A stretch of DNA of 64,000 bases. Source: Tritrichomonas foetus. Its lineage: Eukaryota > Parabasalia > Tritrichomonadida > Tritrichomonadidae. Shown piece after piece: positions 57,001 through 64,000 of the stretch. Position 1 is the stretch's first letter; every line of letters starts with the position of its first letter. The notes under the pieces were generated by a model, which was not told the DNA's origin, did no database searches, and saw nothing but the letters and a program-made list of their open reading frames with translations. The stretch covers positions 1 to 64,000 of the forward strand of contig MLAK01000595.1 in NCBI GenBank assembly GCA_001839685.1. The letters are read 5' to 3'. Made by a program: the position numbers and the translations under genes.

Positions 57001-59011
57001 TCGTGATTTGACATTATCATCAGCTAAAATTCTTTTATGGACTTTTGTTGATGGTGAAATTGTAAATAACGCAGCACACACTATCAACATGAACTGGCAA
57101 TTTGTTAATACGAAAATTGAAGAAACTTCACGTGAGGAATTCACTAACGCTATTAAAAATGCATTTGATACAAATGGTAACATTGACTGTATTATACTCT
57201 TTGGTGGAAAATGGTATTCTGTTCGAGGAAGAGCTACAGATGATAATCAAAAACTTGTTGGTGTATTATTCGATATTACTGAATTAAAGCAAGCTTTAAT
57301 TGATTTATCCAGAGAACAGATTCGTGCACAAGAAGCAAATAAATTGAAAACCACATTTTTAGCAAATATGTCACATGAAATTAGAACACCAATGAATGGA
57401 ATTATTGGAATGTTGGATATTCTTGCAATGCATGAATTAACTGTTGAACAAAGATTACTTACAGATGCAATTCGATCTTCATCATTTGATTTAATGAAAC
57501 ATTTAACTAATACATTAAATGTTTCAAACATTGAACAAGGAACAATAGATATTGAATATACTATTTTTGATGTTTCACAAACACTTCAGCCAGTCGCAGT
57601 TGCAGCGGCATCACGTGCTCTTCTAGCTAAAATTGATCTTAAGTTTGAAATTGAACCACGATTCCCTGTTTTAATTTATGGAGAATCACAACTCTTCTTA
57701 CAAATTGTCAATAATTTACTTTCGAATGCTTTGAAATTCACAAAGAAGGGTTCAGTATCTGTATATGTTTCATGGGATGTTCAAAATGAAAGAATGAAGC
57801 TTGAAGTTTCAGATACTGGTATTGGAATGAGTGAAGAACAACGAAACGTGATTTTCAGGCGATTTTCTCAAGCAGATCCTTCAGTTGCACGATATTATGG
57901 TGGTACCGGTCTTGGACTTGCTCTTGTTCAAGATTTAATTCGAATATTGAATGGAACAATTGAATTCGAAAGTGAACTTGGTAAAGGTACAAAATTCATC
58001 GTAATTCTTCCATTCCAGCCAATTGCATGCCCTTATCCAATTTCATTTTCATTAAAGCCGCAGACAATTGTTCTTGTTACAAATAAATCAGCGAAAAATC
58101 AATTTGTTCATGATTTTATAGAGTTTTACAGATTCACAATAGAATATGCCGAGACTGTTGATGAAATCAAAGATCTGTTTAATAAAAATGATTCGGTTGT
58201 TGCTGTTTTTGTTGATATTGAAAACAGTGGAAATAATGCACATTTAGTAAAACAATATATCCAAAAAGAAAAGCCTGAAATTCGACTCTGTAGCTTTTCA
58301 ACACCTGGAAATTCTGGTGATTTCCCACGAACTTTGACAAAGCCACTTTTGCCAAAACCATTAAGAATATTATTAAATGATATTCGGTTTTCTTATACGT
58401 CATCAATCACTTCTCCAGCTCAAGATCAAAATACTCAAAACAAATCCACGAATGAAAATCCCCCCGAAATTCATAAAAATGAGAAAACGAACGAGAGTGC
58501 ACCTTCTTCAGATGAAAAGAATTCAAATGTTAAAACAACAGAAAATTTAGAGGAAAATGTTACAAATAATGAAAATAAAGAAAAGGTGAAGGAGAAAAAT
58601 GCTGCAAAAGTTAAAACACCAACGAAAATTTTAGTTGTTGAAGATAATAAAGTAAATCAATTTGTGATGTCAAAAATGCTTACGAAGTTAAACTTCGAAT
58701 TTCGACTTGCGGATAATGGTCAAAAGGCGCTGGAAACACTCGATCAAGAAGAATTCAATCTCGTTTTCATGGACTGCCAAATGCCAGTCATGGATGGACT
58801 CGAAGCAACAAAAAGAATTCGAGCATCAGCCAAGAAGTTTCATACAGTCCCGATTGTTGCATTGACTGCTAGTGCAATTGAAGGTGATGAAGACACATGC
58901 AAAGCGGCTGGAATGAATGGATACCTTGCAAAGCCTGTGAGAATTCAACAAATCACAGACGCAATCAAGAAATATGCCTCACAAGATGAAGAAGAAAATG
59001 AACTCTGTTAA
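54098..59011 (+). CDS. hybrid histidine kinase with receiver domain
   Basis: About 1637 residues. The open frame begins at 54086 and has no ATG for the first ~250 codons, so the true start is unresolved (54098 is a TTG). A hydrophobic N-terminal segment and a membrane span (about 207-229) bracket a probable external sensor part. Three PAS-like domains follow (about 680-1060). HisKA has the phospho-acceptor His1093 in 'ANMSHEIRTPMNGIIG'. The ATPase domain has all boxes ('NNLLSNALKF', 'DTGIGM', 'GGTGLGL'). A receiver domain at the end keeps the acidic pocket, Asp1559 in 'FMDCQMPV', a Thr and a Lys. All catalytic residues are present. Output would need a histidine phosphotransfer protein, not seen here. 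Confidence 0.92.
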   Translation: MVDITYQSFFFLVFIKKFRKAKDLNPFSLLFLVAFAAKVTTTDAVPGRLASESPDVSKDPNITEADIQITIFYPQPRYSVFRCAYVDSIENIYPFQNKEIHNQRYFIDDNILFKEIVVKYLEENATKNKQKLQITNDLDDAEFLLLSSNKKSKNRESRKSFDGYGEKLVELNRHNFLPGLSTLFQVYTTNNFIDVSGFCNEEVQFSNYYIILSIILIFVLSIFYVSKLKINTDCFSVVNKNMETVAGKPIICETNAGRKMKENFINKVIESKEIDILNTNLTRNEKDMIFHQLLGIPLSSNKIIVFPYEVEFDFGGTTKLNVEVHPQNSKLIIENQKTKFDSLYNEYPILLEFDINDPEKVIDQISEKDSYINSNAINDANIQKIDDSKYHVHIRVTPFVFLSFLPQSQTILILMSNMYHILDLFNKNPFSNNRYMEFMQRTIKNYLLKRCFLFKVKKSNNKISIIAQTHDPHYSDLDETHAEKIVKITGPNFRGYKYFSGEEILPNCNKILVSCLKSNSPLYFVVPIDYNNSSVLFDGCSLPESSLILLHLYQLSSLHRHVSRNNRILSIFQSSQYFSFIEIDGEKSASVRSNMLETLTTQSDLLENIKNIVPKSDAEAFGKEIDELINDCKPIFQRQVSFIGPNNETRSGSVCAIRKVNKQTGRPITSFFFEDTTEIQKKQISLYNAHRSFQIAASALGLHRYSLEKGNIVLYDDSLFEEIGVKPPASRELSEVIAPDDKNKINRPTTNYLSYLNLSNRRQALARQSTLTVRRNMLSGLVKREAEPHETPVAYPKQNSTTLRLVDGNGSLMWYSLISDGKIGFIFSVDDTVKMRRQLQTTDRGLKIASASTLLFTFWGVDINTDSVQQLLKYDTIWDVLGVDQCTPFSKLPQFSLEERDGVEKMITQTREGSILSWNGDVLFDTPRGKKWFRIAVSAAADGNLNCFMMDITEQKSMETLLVQSMKLRDLTLSSAKILLWTFVDGEIVNNAAHTINMNWQFVNTKIEETSREEFTNAIKNAFDTNGNIDCIILFGGKWYSVRGRATDDNQKLVGVLFDITELKQALIDLSREQIRAQEANKLKTTFLANMSHEIRTPMNGIIGMLDILAMHELTVEQRLLTDAIRSSSFDLMKHLTNTLNVSNIEQGTIDIEYTIFDVSQTLQPVAVAAASRALLAKIDLKFEIEPRFPVLIYGESQLFLQIVNNLLSNALKFTKKGSVSVYVSWDVQNERMKLEVSDTGIGMSEEQRNVIFRRFSQADPSVARYYGGTGLGLALVQDLIRILNGTIEFESELGKGTKFIVILPFQPIACPYPISFSLKPQTIVLVTNKSAKNQFVHDFIEFYRFTIEYAETVDEIKDLFNKNDSVVAVFVDIENSGNNAHLVKQYIQKEKPEIRLCSFSTPGNSGDFPRTLTKPLLPKPLRILLNDIRFSYTSSITSPAQDQNTQNKSTNENPPEIHKNEKTNESAPSSDEKNSNVKTTENLEENVTNNENKEKVKEKNAAKVKTPTKILVVEDNKVNQFVMSKMLTKLNFEFRLADNGQKALETLDQEEFNLVFMDCQMPVMDGLEATKRIRASAKKFHTVPIVALTASAIEGDEDTCKAAGMNGYLAKPVRIQQITDAIKKYASQDEEENELC

Positions 59012-59073
59012 ATGTTAATAATAATAAACTTTATGGTCCGATAAAATTGAATTTATTTTTGTTATGTGTGTTC

Positions 59074-59158
59074 ATATATTTATATGGTTAATATATTTAT
59101 ATGGCTAATATATTTATATGGTTAATATATTTATATGGTTAATATATTCATATGTTTA
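59074..59158. repeat. five-copy 17-bp tandem repeat
   Basis: The unit ATATATTTATATGGTTA is repeated five times head to tail. The third base from the end differs in copy 2 and the last copy is diverged (TTCATATGTTTA). It lies just after the histidine kinase gene. Confidence 0.9.
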
Positions 59159-59318
59159 TATTTTTCGGCACAACGCTTCAGTAATGAAATAGTATCGACC
59201 AAATAATTCCAGAAAATTTGTTAATTTTGAAAAGTTTATCACAGAAGATTAATTTCTGAGAAATAACCGTTTTGTAGTTCATTTTTAAGATCTTATTTGG
59301 CCTGGAAAAACAAATTGA

Positions 59319-60944
59319 ATGAATGTTACTATAAATTTTCTCCTTATTTCTTCCCTTATCAGAACAAATTCCCCATTATTTAACAGCATTCATCACCTTA
59401 ATCTTCAAAAATCGACATTTTCACACTTCCTTTCCCCCTCAATTTTTAATCCCCGTCATCTTCACATTCAAAAATCGAAGTTTTTATTTTTCCAAAATAC
59501 GCCTATAATTGTCCAAAAGAGTTTCCCATCTTTATCAGACGATACAAACGATAATATAAATGGCGAATATTTTACCGGTTATTTAGAAACACCTCTTCGG
59601 ATTACAGAAAATGAAACGGTTGTTATTGAGCAGGCCACCTTTTTCAAATGCGTTGCAACTCGAAATCATGGTGGGGCAATTTTTTATAGCAATATGAAAG
59701 GAACCGTCAAAATAAACCATACAATTTTCCAACAATGTACATCATTTTTAAAAGGAGGGGCGGTTCATTTCACTGGAAATGATTTCAACATGGAATGTGT
59801 TTCATTCTTTTCCTGTTCAGCAACAACTTCTCAAGCTGCTGACTTCACAGGTGAAATCATTTCGAGCAATTATGGAGTTTGCATTTTCAAATGTGGTGAT
59901 TCAATTGATTGCCGGCCAGGACCAACTGTTCGAGTGACATCAAAAAATAGTAACTGGGATTCTGTAGCTTTCGAATATTTAAATATGAGCTACAACACGA
60001 TCAAAAATTATGATTTATGCGGTTTAATAATTATAGAAAATAGTGGAGATTTTGAATTGCTTTTCAATACAATTTTTGAGAATGAATGTGGATCAGCTGT
60101 CCAATCAGATAATAATTATTTAATGATAACTAAATCTAATCTTGTTCAAAATCATTTGACCGATTCTGTATTCATTGGATTGAATACTGCCTACCTCTAT
60201 ATTGAAGAATGTTTCATCGGTCATGATTATCATGCTCCTTTCGTTCCTCCGGCTTCACCTGCTCCAACTGAGACACCGATGCAAACCTTACCACCACCAC
60301 CGACTGCTCCACCACCACCTTCTTTCAACATTGTCAAAATTCTGGGAGATCTTTCAATTTCGGAAGAAGAATTAAGAAAATTACAAGATTTACAAAAATC
60401 CCAAATTTCTAAATTGAATCTTGAACAAGCCAAAAAATATTCTCAACGATTTGCTCATAAATATTCCAAGCAACTAACTAGAAAACTCAACAATCAAGTA
60501 AAACACTTAACAAAAATTTACAGAAATTATCAATTAAGTGAAGAAAAAGAAATTTTGTTGGGAATTTTGGATGACACTTTTGCAATGATTTATTTCTCTG
60601 ATTGTAAAATTGATTATGGAAATGAAAATAATTTCATTATGTGTGATGATCAATGTTATATTTCTGATTTTGAAACTTATAATATAACAGAATTCTATCT
60701 TGAACAATTTACTCAAGATGTTCCAGCCCCGACTGATACAAAAGTTGAGGCGTTTGGATTCCCAACATCTTACGGAGCCATTGGAATGGTTGCTATTGTT
60801 TGTGTAGTTGTTATGTTTTTGATTGTATTGTTGACTTTCAATCGTTGCTCTAATATTGCGAAGATTAAAGTATCTACCGAAATTCAGGAAGAGTTTCATG
60901 GTGAAAACCGAGAAAAGAATAACAATTTGATATCACATCCATAG
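59319..60944 (+). CDS. beta-helix (Pmp-like) single-pass surface protein
   Basis: A 541-residue protein. A hydrophobic N-terminus is followed by beta-helix units with the GGA-[IV]-[hydrophobic] pattern ('NHGGAIFYSN', 'LKGGAVHFTGN') and FxxC/FxxN turns. A Pro-rich segment (about 300-330) and a coiled helical segment (about 345-425, 'EEELRKLQDLQKSQISKLNL') separate this from a short acidic region, a membrane span (about 490-512) and a cytosolic tail of about 30 residues. It shares layout with the gene at 13098, but the linker is unique. A displayed, partly extended surface protein is likely. The family is large in trichomonads and the ligand is unknown. Confidence 0.8.
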   Translation: MNVTINFLLISSLIRTNSPLFNSIHHLNLQKSTFSHFLSPSIFNPRHLHIQKSKFLFFQNTPIIVQKSFPSLSDDTNDNINGEYFTGYLETPLRITENETVVIEQATFFKCVATRNHGGAIFYSNMKGTVKINHTIFQQCTSFLKGGAVHFTGNDFNMECVSFFSCSATTSQAADFTGEIISSNYGVCIFKCGDSIDCRPGPTVRVTSKNSNWDSVAFEYLNMSYNTIKNYDLCGLIIIENSGDFELLFNTIFENECGSAVQSDNNYLMITKSNLVQNHLTDSVFIGLNTAYLYIEECFIGHDYHAPFVPPASPAPTETPMQTLPPPPTAPPPPSFNIVKILGDLSISEEELRKLQDLQKSQISKLNLEQAKKYSQRFAHKYSKQLTRKLNNQVKHLTKIYRNYQLSEEKEILLGILDDTFAMIYFSDCKIDYGNENNFIMCDDQCYISDFETYNITEFYLEQFTQDVPAPTDTKVEAFGFPTSYGAIGMVAIVCVVVMFLIVLLTFNRCSNIAKIKVSTEIQEEFHGENREKNNNLISHP

Positions 60945-61005
60945 TGTATAGAATTTAGATGAATAAATGTTTTTATGAATCATTTCTTATTTTTATTTAG
61001 TTATT

Positions 61006-61020
61006 TATATATATATATAT
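61006..61020. repeat. (TA)n microsatellite
   Basis: Seven or more TA repeats downstream of the beta-helix gene. Confidence 0.8.
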
Positions 61021-61183
61021 TCTGACTAAAATGTTTACTTTCAATTTCAATTTTATAAAATTAATTATTTTGAATAGACTAATTCCTCAATGAAATAATA
61101 TTGGCGTGAAATATAAGATTATAACAGTAGCAAAGTTGGAAAAGTGTTTTCTGTTTACATCATCATGAAACTATCAAGTTCAT

Positions 61184-62660
61184 TCAATCTGTGCCACTTT
61201 TGGCACCTTTTGTGAGAAGATAATCATAAATATCAATACTTCCTGATGCTCTGGCATAATCAAGTGGTGTTAAGTTAAATGTAAATAGAAATTCCATGAA
61301 TTAATAAAAAAATATTATTCGAATCAAGAATAAATTTTGTCAATAGCATTAATATCAACTTTTTCAGTTTCAAGTAATAACTTGGCATATTTTATTTTTC
61401 TACTTCCTGCAGCAAAATGTAAAGGAGTTCGAAGATATTTATCCCGAGCATTTAAATCTACTCTATCTTTATATTCCAAAATAATTTTAAACATTTGATA
61501 ATAATGGGGTATAGAATAATGAAGGGGCATTATAAAAAGATAAAAAAACAACCCAGAATAAAAAAATATTAATAAATTTCATCAGAATCATTCAGATCTA
61601 TTTCCTTAAATCCACATAAATATCGAACAATATCAGTATTTTTTGTTCGAATGGCCCGAATAATTAAATATTTTGAAACAGCCTTATCATTTAAATTAAC
61701 TTTTTTGGCTTCAATTAAATATTTTAAAATATCAATATTGCAATATAAAATTGAACTAAATATTGCTGTAGCTAATAGTTCACTGGTAATACTAGGATGA
61801 TCTAATATATATAAAAGAATTTCTATATTGTTATATTCAATGGATATATTAATATTAATACCTTCAAGTATTTCAAAATTTTTTGTGTTAAATAAATACT
61901 GAACAACATCATTACGATGAAATTCTATCGCTGCAACTACTAAATGTTGAATATTATAGTCAAAATTAATGGATTCAACTAAATGAATTATTTCACTATT
62001 TCCACCAGCAATACTAAAATAGTAAAGATCTGGGATTTTGGTATTTGCTTTATTTAACCATAGAAATTTAAATATCTTGATTGATCCACAGAAAGCTACA
62101 TATTCGATTAGTTGTGGTAATTTCCATGTAACATTTGCAGTTTTATCGAAGTATCCATCAATATTATATTCCATTTTCATATCAAAAGATAAATTCGATT
62201 GAGAAAAAAAATCTTGAAACATGTTTATATCATCATTTTGGATTGAAGAGAAAAAATCTTTCCCAAGACTATTTGAACGATTTTCATCGTTATTTTTTAT
62301 TATGCTTCCTATTTTCTTCACAAAATTATCTTCTGTATATATCCCATTTTTAATCATAAAATCAAAAATAAAATCGTTTGACCAAAACGAATTAAAGCGA
62401 TTTGTTAAAATTTCATTTGGTTTAAAATATTGTTTAATTTGTGGAATAGCATCTTCAAGAATGTGGATATAATACTGATACTGATATGGTCTTATTGTAA
62501 AGGCAATATTAAGCATTTTTAATAATCGATAAAGACTTTCTTTATTGTTAACAACGTTTTCTTCATGAAGTTTAAGAATTAGTTTATTAGTGTCATCCAT
62601 GTTATTTAAAGACAATATAGTGTTTTGGATAGTAGTTATTTGGTCTAAAACTCTTTCCAT
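61184..62660 (-). pseudogene. ankyrin-repeat gene broken into three pieces
   Basis: Piece 1 (61569-62660, 363 residues with ATG) is a helical, ankyrin-like protein ending in 'FKEIDLNDSDEIY'. Piece 2 (ending at 61324) continues with 'PLHYSIPHYYQMFKIILEYK' and 'TPLHFAAGSRKIKYAKLLLE', and stops in 'VDINAIDKIYS'. Piece 3 (about 61184-61284) has 'LTPLDYARASGSIDIYDYLL', another ankyrin unit. Together they make one gene with two breaks. Both breaks come at the same point of the repeat, just before TPLH, and both inserts contain AATATTTTTTTATT. Frameshift decay is the simplest view, but piece 1 could be expressed alone. Confidence 0.65.
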
Positions 62661-63028
62661 TCTTGATATTCTACTAGATATTCGACTTATGTGATAAAAA
62701 GTGACATATAATCTAACTTTTTGATGAACTATTCAAAAAAAGTTTAGAGATCACCCTGTATAAGCAATTACTTGCGAGGACATCAATTTGATTGTATAAA
62801 TACTAATATCAATAAATGTATATACTTTCAATGACTTATTTATATAATCTTAATAATATATGATAATAATGGATAACCTTAATCATTCAAATGAAAATCG
62901 ACGTATCCAAGATGATTTCATGAAATTTTTATAGATTTTTCTATAAGATTTTTTTCTGAGTTATTTTAAAAAGTTTCAAGTAGGAATTCTTATTAAAATT
63001 TTGATACACTAAATATCAATTTATCATA
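62661..63028. other. divergent intergenic region
   Basis: The upstream region shared by the ankyrin gene and the Rab gene. It is AT-rich. TCAATTT and TCATAAT initiator-like motifs lie within about 15 bases of the Rab ATG. Confidence 0.45.
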
Positions 63029-63622
63029 ATGAAACCTTCGCATACATGTACATATCGCTTAATCATGATTGGCAATTCATTCGTTGGGAAAACAGCATTA
63101 GTGATGAGATACATTAACAAAAAGAGTCAAGAAAGTTATGATGAAACAATAGGAGCAGCATTTCATTCATTCACTTTAAATTTAGATAATGAAACAGTAA
63201 ATGTTCAAATATGGGATACAGCAGGACAGGAAAAGTATCGTTCTTCGGGACCTGTTTATTTCAGAAATGCGAATGCAGCAATTCTTGTGTATGACAGTAC
63301 AGATAGACACACATTTATTGATTTACCACAATGGCTTGATACTTTTCGAGAAACAGCTGGCCAGCAAGCTTTAATTACTATTGTTGGCAATAAAATCGAT
63401 CTCGATGATAAAATTAAAGTTGACCAAAATGAAGGACAACAATTTGCAAATGAAAACAATTTATCATTTGTTGCAACATCAGCTTTGACAGGATACAACG
63501 TGGATTATTTATTTCAATCTGTTGTTGAACAAATACATAACGATGGAATTACACCACATACAAATAGAAAGAAAGAAAAATTAATAAAAATACAAGATGG
63601 AGAGCAAAAATCTTGTTGTTAA
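63029..63622 (+). CDS. Rab-family small GTPase
   Basis: A 197-residue protein. The P-loop GNSFVGKT (15-22), switch I Thr40 in 'ETIGAAF', 'WDTAGQEKY' (62-70), NKID (121-124) and TSA (150-152) are all present. The C-terminus ends in Ser-Cys-Cys, a site for double geranylgeranylation, which would attach it to vesicle membranes. All nucleotide-binding residues are intact, with Gln68 preserved as in GTPase-competent Rabs. Trichomonads have a greatly expanded Rab set. The effector region does not let me name the subtype (Rab5/Rab22-like features). Confidence 0.95.
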   Translation: MKPSHTCTYRLIMIGNSFVGKTALVMRYINKKSQESYDETIGAAFHSFTLNLDNETVNVQIWDTAGQEKYRSSGPVYFRNANAAILVYDSTDRHTFIDLPQWLDTFRETAGQQALITIVGNKIDLDDKIKVDQNEGQQFANENNLSFVATSALTGYNVDYLFQSVVEQIHNDGITPHTNRKKEKLIKIQDGEQKSCC

Positions 63623-64000
63623 CAAAGTTCTTGAAATACAAAAAGGATCATTGTATATCACAAGATATGATTCATAAATGCGGAAATTATAATCAATAAT
63701 CATACATGTTAGGTAACTACTGTCATTTGTTCCGGTTCTGGTTCAACATTAAATAATAAAATAAAATCAATAATAAAAAAAACTATCTTTTATTCATTCT
63801 AGGGAATTGTGGCAGCCACATTATGTCTTGGACAAAAATAGCGCCAAAGCCCCGTCGATTTACTAATCTTAAATAAAAGGAATAAGATATTTTGTTCTTA
63901 TGTAATTGTAAAAATTGACGGAATCAAATTTGATGTAAATCTCGAAAATAAAAAAATTATGCAACAACCTCATAATCGAGCCATAATTCATTCTCCTTGT
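63623..64000. other. right-edge AT-rich sequence
   Basis: Downstream of the Rab gene the only notable content is the possible gene start at 63823, listed separately. Confidence 0.45.
63823..64000 (+). pseudogene. possible partial gene at the right edge, frameshifted
   Basis: ATG 63823 opens a 17-codon frame ('MSWTKIAPKPRRFTNLK') that stops at 63874. A second frame without ATG ('SYVIVKIDGIKFDVNLEN') continues to the window end from about 63857. The second frame has a beta-rich, protein-like look. Either a frameshift or a chance overlap is possible, and the gene, if real, continues beyond the window. Confidence 0.25.

Noticed and set aside
1..64000. CRISPR arrays, rRNA genes and LTR retrotransposons
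   Set aside because: No regularly spaced direct repeats with unique spacers, no rRNA-like sequence and no reverse-transcriptase or LTR signature was seen in the window.

Overview
The window looks like nuclear DNA of a parabasalid protist, most likely Tritrichomonas foetus or a close relative. This is inferred from several features together. The DNA is very AT-rich, and nearly every gene is one uninterrupted open frame. Short TCA-type initiator-like motifs sit a few bases upstream of ATGs. The gene families are also typical of trichomonads: giant polytopic cyclase-like proteins, subtilases with a C-terminal membrane anchor, R2R3-Myb proteins, NT-C2 proteins, ankyrin proteins and beta-helix surface proteins. 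There are no operons. Genes lie on both strands, mostly 0.2-1 kb apart. A 483-base run of Ns (33403-33885) and a single N (40941) mark assembly gaps.

Layout. 0-8 kb: a small C2-like protein, an NT-C2 protein, a terminal-inverted-repeat element, a tRNA gene with an abnormal anticodon arm, a GT-C-like polytopic membrane protein, and a phospholipid N-methyltransferase split by an in-frame TAA. 8-18 kb: a membrane-anchored subtilase, glucosidase II beta, a beta-helix surface protein, a 53-base poly-A tract and a karyopherin. 18-26 kb: palindromes, a second NT-C2 protein, a 1370-residue cyclase-like membrane protein with a degenerate catalytic domain, and a protein kinase with an in-frame TAA in its glycine loop. 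26-33 kb: a membrane-anchored papain-like protein with altered catalytic residues, a 7-TM protein and a large helical protein. 34-44 kb: eIF2 alpha with Thr at the Ser51 position, a small coiled-coil protein, an FHA-RING ubiquitin ligase, an R2R3-Myb protein, a long gene-poor stretch with gene relics and a strongly self-complementary 190-base element, and a HlyIII/PAQR protein. 45-64 kb: a 2402-residue BEACH protein, a probably myristoylated kelch protein, a full hybrid histidine kinase, a second beta-helix surface protein, a broken ankyrin gene and a Rab GTPase.

The genes do not form one pathway. Recurrent themes are secretory and membrane traffic (glucosidase II beta, Rab, BEACH, NT-C2 proteins), cell-surface and environmental sensing (subtilase, beta-helix proteins, cyclase-like protein, hybrid histidine kinase, 7-TM and PAQR proteins), and core housekeeping (eIF2 alpha, karyopherin, tRNA). 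Degenerate enzymes and broken genes are also frequent. The most interesting items are the self-complementary element at 42766-42955, two genes each interrupted by a single in-frame TAA, the tRNA with an insertion in its anticodon loop, the hybrid histidine kinase without an ATG, and the eIF2 alpha substitution.
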